64,000 nt of DNA from Mesorhabditis belari (lineage: Eukaryota; Nematoda; Chromadorea; Rhabditida; Rhabditidae). Positions 49,916 through 59,718 of this stretch are shown in pieces. The stretch spans positions 1 through 64,000 of the forward strand of contig CAUEEP010000331.1 in assembly GCA_958450365.1 (NCBI GenBank), given 5' to 3'. Made by a program: the position numbers and the translations under genes. The notes under the pieces were generated by a model, which saw nothing but the letters and a program-made list of their open reading frames with translations, ran no database searches and was not told the origin of the DNA. Numbering within the stretch: the first letter of the stretch is position 1; each line of letters opens with the position of its first letter.

Positions 49916-51617
49916 GTCTAGTGGTCTGCTTTTCTGAAAGCGTTTCAACAAGCAAAATTTTGAAGAATGAAATTAATATTGTCTGGTTCAGATCTTGGAA
50001 AGAAGGCTTATCAACTTTTCCAAGTTAAAAATTGCGAACAGAAGCAACGAAAGGGACAGTGTGATTATGAAAGAGCGAACGAAGAGCGAAGAGCGAAACG
50101 ATCAAAGAGCTCTAGGTGTCTCTTCCGTTTCAAGGTGATCCGTTTTCAGGAAAAAATCAAGAGAATTCTCATAAAATGATCAAGTGATCTAAAAGGCAAA
50201 TAAGAGTCCAAAATAGCAAAGTGCGGTCAAAAATGAGTATGATTAGTATGATCAAAGTGTGAGTATATAAAAATTGAGGAGGAAAAGACGGAAACTTGAG
50301 AGAAAAGAAATGAATGAGTGAAATGAAAAAGAGAAAAGGATTAGTAGAAGTGACCTCTGCAAAGACTGAATATTATTGAACTGAACAAATCCTTTCTGAG
50401 TCCTTCAACTGGCTGCACCTATATGGATATCCGGCCATCTTTTGTAAAGCGTGGTTCTCTAGAGTTGCCTCGGAAATATCGCTGGCTTTATTACTCATTC
50501 TACTGTTATTCTTATTGTCTTTTAACGTTCAATTCACAAAACCAAGTCAAAAAGTGACAACAAAAAGGAAAATATATTTCAACCGTTAGCTGAAAAGAGT
50601 TCTAACCATTGATGGGAATGGAAAAGAAATGGTGGGAAAATACGGACCATCTTCTCTTTACGTTCTTTATTCTTTAAGAAAATATCTTTTTATGAATCAT
50701 TTATAGATTTGAAAGTGCATCCATGGGAATGTTTACCCATGGGAACCCTTGAAAATCACCATTGAAAAACCGGACGTTTGAGGCGGGAAGTTAGAAAAAC
50801 GCTTTCCCAGTGGTCGGCACGCAATTTACCGTTCCACAACTTTTAGACACAGGAACATCTTTTTGGGAAAAGTGCCCGAGACAACAATTTCATTAGAAAG
50901 CGTGTGTTTGTGAGGGGGAGATAAGTGAATAGTGCAAGGAGTGAGTGAATGCGCGAACTTTTTAAAGGACACTACAAATTTGCGTTGAATGTTGACGAAT
51001 TGAACCTCTATTATTAGACGCAGACCCTCTTAGCACTCTAAGTTTTTGTTTGAAAACAAAGTTCATTTACAAGTTTACTTATGTGTTTTTTTGCCTCTTT
51101 GAGTGCCTAGTGCTAATCTTCGTCACAAATCTCAACCACAGAAAAAGAGCAAATATTTCCTACATGGGAAATTAACCCGACTCTTCGAGTACATCATTTC
51201 TTCCCCAAATGACCTCAAAAGTCCCTATAATAAAGATAGTTAACTCATAGCCGTTATCAAGCTAGGCAATGCGTGCCTAATTTAAAAAAATTTAAAAAAG
51301 CATGGTTTGCTCTTTGATAAATATTGTTCATGTCTTTAGGACTGTTTGTAGGACCGAAAAAGTCTACAGTTTCTAACACAACCTTAGAAACGATTTAGAA
51401 ACAAAACTAAAGAATGTTTGCAGGATCTAAATGCGAATTCAAAAGCCCAAAAAAGCGAAAATTTGTTGAAGTAGCACTAAAGCAAAACTGGTTCAAAACC
51501 ATGGGCGCAAAAAGCTATCGTAACCTCGTCGTCTTTAGCTAGCCAAATCAAACCTAATTTCGATCTATCTCGCCCCATGTTTCTGAAACTCTATAGAGAT
51601 CGGTTTGAATTTGAATT
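49916..51617. other. Remainder of the copy-2-only segment
   Basis: AT-rich sequence without a supported exon. A 70-codon plus frame (49967-50179) is charged but lacks splice context. It ends at 51,617, where homology with copies 1 and 3 resumes. Confidence 0.45.
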
Positions 51618-53692
51618 AGTTTTTCTCGACACTGGTTTATGCTAAAATTTAGTCAGGTCAGGTCCCCATAGTCAAAACCCATCGATTGACAAAGGGAAAG
51701 GCAAAGGGAGCAGCCTCTGTTTTTCCCATAATAAGCTTGACCTCAGGCGGCGCATTCAACAAACTTTTCCTTATCATTCAAAGACGGCACCCCCGTCCCA
51801 CAGAATTTCCCGGATATCAGTCAAGGCTTCTACATTGAGGAAAAAGCCTCTTTCGGGACGGATGAGACGCGGCTCATTTTTACGGCCGCCTCCTCCTCTT
51901 ATTTCTCTCACCAAATAAGGTCAAAAGTGCTACCGGAGGCTGGTACTAAACTGGAAAAAGAGATTAAAAATCCGAAGCACATTCTTTAAAATCATCTAAT
52001 AGTGGCGTCTGGGGGTGGGAAATGACGCGAGTAACGATCCAGGTTTTAAAATTTGATGACGAGGCAAAACTTCTAAAAACCCAAATCGCTGAAATGAATG
52101 AACATAATGAACATATAGTCGGATTTTCAGATTTTCCCAAGAAAGATTTTCCCATCAATATGGATCCAAATAGTCATGGTTATAGGTTTTAGAGTAAAAG
52201 AAAAATGACTCGGGGCTTTTTAGAGTAAAAAAGAAAAGAAAAACCATGGATGAAAAACTATGAAGAGAAAGTATGGATGGACATAAGGATTCTCTTTAGG
52301 CTGTAGGGCAAAAGGTGATCACAAAAACTTGCGGAATGTAAAAGAAAAGAAAAAGAAAGGAATAGACAATGATGGGGAAAGTAAAAAATAGAACAATCGG
52401 TGAAAGAGAATCGGTGGTGGATGATCGGGAATAATAATTGGGGAGGGAAAGCAAGTAGAAGCGTGAGAAATCATAGTAAAGCTTTTTGGGAGAGAATATT
52501 AGTTTCAGGATGAATTCTTGAAGAAAATTAGAAAGGAAACAAAATTGGCAAATATTTCTAACTGTAAGCCACCGAGAGACTAGGGAATGTCTTTGTTTCG
52601 AGTTATTGACCATTTCTATGCGGATTGATTCAAAATATTCCGTTGAATGAGCTGAAAGCTTTAAAAACTTCCCCATTTATGGACAAGTCGTTCAATTTTT
52701 GTTTTGTTTCTCTTAATTTCGGTTTTTGGCCGATTTTTCTTGTGGACTTGTGATTCACCTTCACCACAAATTCCTTCATTTCCCTCCCTTACCCCGTTTT
52801 CTTTCAGTCTTCGAAGACTGAAAGATTCTGAAGGAAATCGAGAGAAAAACACAAAAAGTTGATTGGAACCATCTCCTTGGAGAGTTTTTGAAAAAGACAG
52901 CTTTGTCAGCTCCAAAAACTCAACAATAAAAGAGAAACAATATTTTAAAGAGACATAAAAAGGAGTAACGGCAAAAATGGTGTAAAACATTGTAAAACAA
53001 TTCGTCTAAAAATATCTTGACATTTATTTTAAAAAAAGTGCATTTCGAATTTGAGGCGATTCTCATCATTTTCTTTTCTCATTTCCCCAAAGTGGACCAC
53101 CGGCTATGAAACAATTGTTCGAAAATGATTGTAATTGAGACGAGAAAAGGGAAAGCTTAAGAGAAAGGGTGGCTTAGAGAAAGAAATGGCCAACTGACCC
53201 ATGTCTGTCAAAAGAAAGTAAAGTGAATATCCAGATGGAAAGGAAAATTGAGTCAAAAAAGGACCGGAAAAGATGGGAAAAGAATGGGAAAGAATGGGAA
53301 GGATTCCCTCCAGTCACATCCAAAAAGAACACCAAGAATTCAATGAAATCTTAATTGATGAAAGACAATCTGCTGTGCGAAGAGAAGAAAAAAAGAGAAA
53401 ATGGGTTGTTGGGACACAAAGTCTCAATGAAGATAGGGGTTAAACCAAATGAAAATGAAGGGAAGATAGAGATTGATGGATTTGAGTGAATCATAACTTC
53501 TCTCTAATAGTAGCGCGCACTACTATTTTTTCAACCCGCTCCTGGACCGCAATTAGAGAGTGCAATACTATTAAAGAGTTTTATCAATTGCCAAAGTAAG
53601 ACAGATATAAGATTTGTTGACATTAGCTGGTTGACAATTTGTGTCTTGACATGAATAAGTTTAGCCATCCCTCCGATGCCGAAAATTCCTCG

Positions 53693-54142
53693 TCATCTTT
53701 CCTTGGCTTGGCATTGAATCATTTTTCGTGTCACTCGCATCTTCTTTGCCCGCATTTTTTGAATCCAAGTAACAAGATCCTTGTCAAAATCGAAATCCTT
53801 CGTTTCTTTCCTTTTCCTGATTCGTTTCTTTCCTTTTCCGTTATCTCCGTTTTGTTTCTCGAGTTCTTCCTTTTGACGACTGACTCCAAATTTTCGCGCT
53901 GCAACCGACTTATCCTTTATTTTTTCCGCAAGAGCAATCGCTTTCAGCTTTGTTTGAATGTCGAAACATCGCTTTCTCGCCGATGGTGCATCCGCTTCAC
54001 ACGAAGACTCCTGGGCGACATCCTTGGTCATGTTGTAGCCAGCATTTTGCTCGGTCACTTGATTGTCGATCCTCTCTTTCCACATGTTCCTCGTGTTCAC
54101 GACGAGCTCGAAAGTTTTCGAATCCATCAAGCGAATTTCCAT
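53693..54142 (-). CDS. CENP-B/Tc5-type helix-turn-helix protein, transposase N-terminal part
   Basis: 149 residues in one frame. A helix-turn-helix of the psq/CENP-B kind lies at about residues 60-95 (KLKAIALAEKIKDKSVAARK, FGVSRQ). A basic stretch (GKGKKRIRKRK) follows, then the start of the second, CENP-B-type HTH (DLVTWIQKMRAKKMRVTRKM). The frame stops at KER, but a one-base shift lets the same domain go on (FSASEGWLNLF...RHKLS, about 53,690-53,640), a classic CENP-B HTH ending, so the ORF is frameshifted. The same break is present in copy 3. No DDE domain follows. Bound DNA would be the element ends. An intron or upstream exon may exist, as an acceptor (TTTAG) lies about 8 bases before the ATG. 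Confidence 0.6.
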   Translation of the reverse strand: MEIRLMDSKTFELVVNTRNMWKERIDNQVTEQNAGYNMTKDVAQESSCEADAPSARKRCFDIQTKLKAIALAEKIKDKSVAARKFGVSRQKEELEKQNGDNGKGKKRIRKRKETKDFDFDKDLVTWIQKMRAKKMRVTRKMIQCQAKER

Positions 54143-54653
54143 CGAGATCCATACCTAAAGAAAAAGATTATTCAGACAATAGTAAGGTGACCAACAAAAA
54201 TTATATAATATTAAAGTCGAACATGATGGATTATTTTCTAGGATTGAGCTTTGATAACAATAAAGTTAAGCGCCACAAAAGGTAAGTCAATCTCAAACTT
54301 TATACAGGTATATAAGAGCAAAAAATAACTATAGCTGCTTGAGTTAATGTGCCACTAAAACAACGTGTGGGAACAAAAAAAGATGCTTAGGCACTTTGCA
54401 CAACAATTTCAGTTTTTTGCTAGCTTTTTCAGGTGAAGAATAGTTCACAAATGAATAAAAAAGCCACACAGTGGCTTGCTTGGATAGAATGTCACATAAA
54501 CATAAAGATATTCAGTCAAAAAGGTTTAGATCAAAAAGAGGCGCTATAAATCCAACTTTTCAAGGGTGCACTACTATTTCAATTTTCAATTCAAAAAATT
54601 GAATCTCGAAATCTCGACAGATGATTCTGAACGTTCCAAAAAGCAGTAAAAGT

Positions 54654-54875
54654 TTAACATTTCTTGAAAGCTAAACAACAAAGTATTGTAATGTCGAAAC
54701 ATCGCTTTCTCGCCGATGGTGCATCCGCTTCACACGAAGACTCCTGGGCGACATCCTTGGTCATGTTGTAGCCAGCATTTTGCTCGGTCACTTGATTGTC
54801 GATCCTCTCTTTCCACATGTTCCTCGTGTTCACGACGAGCTCGAAAGTTTTCGAATCCATCAAGCGAATTTCCAT
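54654..54875 (-). pseudogene. Second, truncated copy of the CENP-B-type HTH gene
   Basis: The first 62 residues match the start of the 53693-54142 ORF exactly, then the match ends at FDI, at the left joint (54,690) of the internal tandem duplication, and unrelated residues follow. The HTH itself is missing. It lies in the direct repeat of 53,957-54,572. Confidence 0.75.
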
Positions 54876-55310
54876 CGAGATCCATACCTAAAGAAAAAGA
54901 TTATTCAGACAATAGTAAGGTGACCAACAAAAATTATATAATATTAAAGTCGAACATGATGGATTATTTTCTAGGATTGAGCTTTGATAACAATAAAGTT
55001 AAGCGCCACAAAAGGTAAGTCAATCTCAAACTTATACAGGTATATAAGAGCAAAAAATAACTATAGCTATAGCTTGAGTTAATGTGCCACTAAAACAACG
55101 TGTGGGAACAAAAAAAGATGCTTAGGCACTTTGCACAACAATTTCAGTATTTTGCTAGCTTTTTCAGGTGAAGAATAGTTCACAAATGAATAAAAAAGCC
55201 ACACAGTTGCTTGCTTGGATAGAATGTCACATAAACATAAAGATATTCAGTCAAAAAGGTTTAGATCAAAAAGAGGCGCTATAAATCCAACTTTTCAAGG
55301 GTGCACTACT
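54690..55310. repeat. Direct repeat of 53,957-54,572
   Basis: Near-identical over about 615 bases, differing by a few single-base changes and small indels (for example an extra CTATAG near 55,070). This makes a third copy of the transposon middle. It lies just outside the palindrome joint at 54,688. Confidence 0.9.
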
Positions 55311-55331
55311 ATTTCAACCCCCTCTCGGACC

Positions 55332-55438
55332 GCAATACTATTAGAGAGTGCAATACTATTAGAGAGTGCAATACTATTAGAGAGTGCAATACTATTAGAG
55401 AGTGCAATACTATTAGAGAGTGCAATACTATTAGAGAG
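55332..55438. repeat. Tandem array of an 18-base transposon-end unit, six copies
   Basis: Six copies of GCAATACTATTAGAGAGT. The unit contains the inverted terminal motif ACTATTAGAGAG of the transposon relic. In the other copies (53,550-53,580 and 57,757-57,785) only one or two units are present. Confidence 0.95.
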
Positions 55439-55500
55439 AATACGGTAAATGAAGAACTTTTGTATGCTTACAAAAGCTTATGCTTTGTTGTTTTTTATGC

Positions 55501-55740
55501 TTACAAAACTATTAAAAGATTTATTGAACTGAAACATATGTCAATTGCTGACCAAATGGGATGCTCATCGAATAGTTGGAGAAGTTCTTGTCGACTTGGC
55601 AATGCTAGAGGATCAAGGATTTGGAAAAGACGATAATTTTCATTTACAGAATCAGCGGGATTTACTCTATTGAAAAATCGAGCCAGGACATCTTTCATTA
55701 AAAATTTCAGAAAAATATAAGAAGGCACAACCAGGTAAAA
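55501..55740 (-). other. Possible exon resembling a TFIIIC subunit (GTF3C5-like)
   Basis: An open minus-strand stretch reads ...RFFNRVNPADSVNENYRLFQ, then DPLALPSRQELLQLF and DEHPIWSA. The last part (LFxxxPIWS) resembles the conserved RPIWSRNA region of the TFIIIC subunit GTF3C5, a pol III factor. Only one exon-sized stretch is visible and the resemblance rests on few residues. It lies in the unique palindrome centre next to the broken epimerase gene. Confidence 0.25.
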
Positions 55741-56187
55741 ATTTTTTGGGCATTTTTCGCGTCCATTGAAAAGAGAAAACCCGCTTTCGAAAGTGCACTT
55801 TTATCAGAACTTTCTTTCGCCCATTTTCTTTTACTGATTCCCTCAAAATTTTAATTGATTCTAAGGAAACAAACAGCTGATTTTGAGCAAAAAAGTTAGG
55901 TGTTTGTTGTTTTTAATAAAAAATATGAACGAAACTTTTAGGGAACATGGAATGCTCGACTTGATTCTCGCCATTTCTCGACATTAGGGGACGACCGGTG
56001 CGGAAAAGGGCATGGCAGGGTTTGAGGTTTGAGTTCTAACATCAGGAAAGATTTTTAACTGGATTCTAGCATCAGGAAAGGTTTTTAACTGGATTCTGGA
56101 ATTTTTGGAATTTTTGCCTGAATCAGAAAACTTACGAGCCTATAAATTTAGAAAGGAGCTTCTGCCGCGGCTCATTAGCATCAAGGG

Positions 56188-56635
56188 GCATGTTTCGCTG
56201 GCAGCCAGAAAGGTAACTTAAAGAAAAAATGGCATTTTATTATTTTCACATCACATCCATTGGCTGGCCTACTTGGGCGTCTCAATCACGTCGCAGTTGC
56301 CACAGGCGATTTGGAGAAAACTGCGAAATTCTACAAAGATCTTGACGCGAAAGTCAGCGCGACTGTGGTATATTTCATTTTATTTCATTTCAACCTCCAC
56401 AAATTGTTTAGCCACTACCAGAACATGGGGTCTACACGGTTTTCGTTGAGCTGCCGCCCGACACAAAACTTGAACTTTTGTTGCCGCTGGGTGATAAGAG
56501 TCCTATTCAGGTTGGCTGACTGAAAAGTCAACACTATTTTTTCTTTAGGCTTTCTTGAACAAGAATAAGAGTGGTGGTATGCATCACATCTGCATCGGTT
56601 AAAGACATCGAAAAAGCACTGAAAAGTGTCAAGTA
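56188..56635 (+). pseudogene. mce-1: Methylmalonyl-CoA epimerase fragment, broken
   Basis: The enzyme interconverts methylmalonyl-CoA epimers in mitochondrial propionate breakdown. Exons: 56188-56214 (MFRWQPER), about 56,260-56,367 (LLGRLNHVAVATGDLEKTAK, FYKDLDAKVSATV), 56412-56510 (PLPEHGVYTVFVELPPDTKL, ELLLPLGDKSPIQ) and 56550-56632 (AFLNKNKSGGMHHICI, later KDIEKALKSVK). These are the first half of the family, with the metal-ligand histidines of RLNHVAV and GGMHHICI. Three defects: no AG acceptor is found between the first and second exon; a two-base deletion after HHICI shifts the frame and makes TAA; and the rest of the gene is absent, because the donor (AAGTAAGT) is followed at once by the palindrome arm. 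The C-terminal half with the catalytic glutamate is not present. Confidence 0.85.
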
Positions 56636-57186
56636 AGTACAATACTTTGTTGTTTAGCTTTCAAGAAATGTTAAACTTTTACTGCTTTTTGGAACGTTCA
56701 GAATCATCTGTCGAGATTTCGAGATTCAATTTTTTTGAATTGAAAATTGAAATAGTAGTGCACCCTTGAAAAGTTGGATTTATAGCGCCTCTTTTTGATC
56801 TAAACCTTTTTGACTGAATATCTTTATGTTTATGTGACATTCTATCCAAGCAAGCAACTGTGTGGCTTTTTTATTCATTTGTGAACTATTCTTCACCTGA
56901 AAAAGCTAGCAAAAAACTGAAATTGTTGTGCAAAGTGCCTAAGCATCTTTTTTTGTTCCCACACGTTGTTTTAGTGGCACATTAACTCAAGCAGCTATAG
57001 TTATTTTTTGCTCTTATATACCTGTATAAAGTTTGAGATTGACTTACCTTTTGTGGCGCTTAACTTTATTGTTATCAAAGCTCAATCCTAGAAAATAATC
57101 CATCATGTTCGACTTTAATATTATATAATTTTTGTTGGTCACCTTACTATTGTCTGAATAATCTTTTTCTTTAGGTATGGATCTCG

Positions 57187-57637
57187 ATGGAAATTCGCTT
57201 GATGGATTCGAAAACTTTCGAGCTCGTCGTGAACACGAGGAACATGTGGAAAGAGAGGATCGACAATCAAGTGACCGAGCAAAATGCTGGCTACAACATG
57301 ACCAAGGATGTCGCCCAGGAGTCTTCGTGTGAAGCGGATGCACCATCGGCGAGAAAGCGATGTTTCGACATTCAAACAAAGCTGAAAGCGATTGCTCTTG
57401 CGGAAAAAAATAAAGGATAAGTCGGTTGCAGCGCGAAAATTTGGAGTCAGTCGTCAAAAGGAAGAACTCGAGAAACAAAACGGAGATAACGGAAAAGGAA
57501 AGAAACGAATCAGGAAAAGGAAAGAAACGAAGGATTTCGATTTTGACAAGGATCTTGTTACTTGGATTCAAAAAATGCGGGCAAAGAAGATGCGAGTGAC
57601 ACGAAAAATGATTCAATGCCAAGCCAAGGAAAGATGA
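57187..57637 (+). pseudogene. CENP-B-type HTH gene, palindrome copy with extra frameshift
   Basis: Mirror copy of 53693-54142. One additional A in the run near 57,405-57,411 (GCGGAAAAAAATAAAGG against GCGGAAAAAATAAAGG) splits the ORF into two overlapping parts (57187-57420 and 57392-57637) within the first HTH. The second shared frameshift before FSASEGWL is also present. Confidence 0.8.
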
Positions 57638-59718
57638 CGAGGAATTTTCGGCATCGGAGGGATGGCTAAACTTATTCATGTCAAGACACAAATTGTCAAC
57701 TCGCTAATGTCAACAAATCTTATATCTGTCTTACTTTGGCAATTGATAAAACTCTTTAATAGTATTGCACTCTCTAATTGCGGTCCAGGAGCGGGTTGAA
57801 AAAATAGTAGTGCGCGCTACTATTAGAGAGAAGTTATGATTCACTCAAATCCATCAATCTCTATCTTCCCTTCATTTTCATTTGGTTTAACCCCTATCTT
57901 CATTGAGACTTTGTGTCCCAACAACCCATTTTCTCTTTTTTCTTCTCTTCGCACAGCAGATTGTCTTTCATCAATTAAGATTTCATTGAATTCTTGGTGT
58001 TCTTTTGGATGTGACTGGAGGGAATCCTTCCCATTCTTTCCCATTCTTTTCCCATCTTTTCCGGTACTTTTTTGACTCAATTTTCCTTTCCATCTGGATA
58101 TTCACTTTACTTTCTTTTTGACAGACATGGGTCAGTTGGCCATTTCTTTCTCTAAGCCACCCTTTTCTCTTAAGCTTTCCCTTTTCTCGTCTCAATTACA
58201 ATCATTTTCGAACAATTGTTTCATAGCCGGTGGTCCACTTTGGGGAAATGAGAAAAGAAAATGATGAGAATCGCCTCAAATTCGAAATGCACTTTTTTTA
58301 AAATAAATGTCAAGATATTTTTAGACGAATTGTTTTACAATGTTTTACACCATTTTTGCCGTTACTCCTTTTTATGTCTCTTTAAAATATTGTTTCTCTT
58401 TTATTGTTGAGTTTTTGGAGCTGACAAAGCTGTCTTTTTCAAAAAACTCTCCAAGGAGATGGTTCCAATCAACTTTTTGTGTTTTTCTCTCGATTTCCTT
58501 CAGAATCTTTCAGTCTTCGAAGACTGAAAGAAAACGGGGGTAAGGGAGGGAAATGAAGGAATTTGTGGTGAAGGTGAATCACAAGTCCACAAGAAAAATC
58601 GGCCAAAAACCGAAATTAAGAGAAACAAAACAAAAATTGAACGACTTGTCCATAAATGGGGAAGTTTTTAAAGCTTTCAGCTCATTCAACGGAATATTTT
58701 GAATCAATCCGCATAGAAATGGTCAATAACTCGAAACAAAGACATTCCCTAGTCTCTCGGTGGCTTACAGTTAGAAATATTTGCCAATTTTGTTTCCTTT
58801 CTAATTTTCTTCAAGAATTCATCCTGAAACTAATATTCTCTCCCCAAAAAGCTTTACCATGATTTCTCACGCTTCTACTTGCTTTCCCCTCCCCAATTAT
58901 TATTCCCGATCATCCACCACCGATTCTCTTTCACCGATTGTTCTATTTTTACTTTCCCCATCATTGTCTATTCCTTTCTTTTTCTTTTCTTTTACATTCC
59001 GCAAGTTTTTGTGATCACCTTTTGCCCCTACAGCCTAAAGAGAATCCTTATGTCCATCCATACTTTCTCTTCATAGTTTTTCATCCATGGTTTTTCTTTT
59101 CTTTTTACTCTAAAAAGCCCTGAGTCATTTTTCTTTTACTCTAAAACCTATAACCATGACTATTTGGATCCATATTGATGGGAAAATCTTTCTTGGGAAA
59201 ATCTGAAAATCCGACTATATGTTCATTATGTTCATTCATTTCAGCGATTTGGGTTTTTAGAAGTTTTGCCTCGTCATCAAATTTTAAAACCTGGATCGTT
59301 ACTCGCGTCATTTCCCACCCCCAGACGCCACTATTAGATGATTTTAAAGAATGTGCTTCGGATTTTTAATCTCTTTTTCCAGTTTAGTACCAGCCTCCGG
59401 TAGCACTTTTGACCTTATTTGGTGAGAGAAATAAGAGGAGGAGGCGGCCGTAAAATGAGCCGCGTCTCATCCGTCCCGAAAGAGGCTTTTTCCTCAATGT
59501 AGAAGCCTTGACTGATATCCGGGAAATTCTGTGGGACGGGGGTGCCGTCTTTGAATGATAAGGAAAAGTTTGTTGAATGCGCCGCCTGAGGTCAAGCTTA
59601 TTATGGGAAAAACAGAGGCTGCTCCCTTTGCCTTTCCCTTTGTCAATCGATGGGTTTTGACTATGGGGACCTGACCTGACTAAATTTTAGCATAAACCAG
59701 TGTCGAGAAAAACTTGTG

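Larger units (their letters stand above)
40631..54688. repeat. Triplicated segment, copy 2 (direct); left arm of palindrome
   Basis: Matches copy 1 from 40,631 to 53,219 and, inverted, copy 3 from 54,688 back toward 40,631. It alone keeps 47,152-51,617 (4.46 kb with Smaug 5' exons), and it alone lacks the 755 bases corresponding to 34,226-34,980; at that joint (about 46,890) a short filler repeats ATTATTCACA. From 53,220 to 54,688 it shares sequence with copy 3 but not copy 1. Confidence 0.95.
53500..55438. mobile_element. DNA transposon relic with CTCTCTAATAGTA ends
   Basis: The left end CTCTCTAATAGTAGCGCGCA (53,500) is matched in inverted orientation by ...ACTATTAGAGAG at 55,438. Subterminal words (GCGCACTACTATT, GTGCACTACTATTTCAACCC) are repeated near both ends. 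Inside, on the minus strand, lies a gene for a CENP-B/Tc5-type DNA-binding region without a DDE catalytic domain. The internal stretch 53,957-54,572 is repeated in tandem at 54,690-55,310, and the right end is expanded to a six-copy 18-base array. Copy 3 holds the same left end at 57,836 reading the other way. Confidence 0.65.

Noticed and set aside
49487..50028. ORFs on both strands with repeated KKKRAGTRRKKRR-type words
   Set aside because: They follow the 116-base tandem unit and have no independent support.
57836..58543. ORFs in the mirror region of copy 3
   Set aside because: Reverse-complement shadows of the same non-coding flank as in copies 1 and 2.
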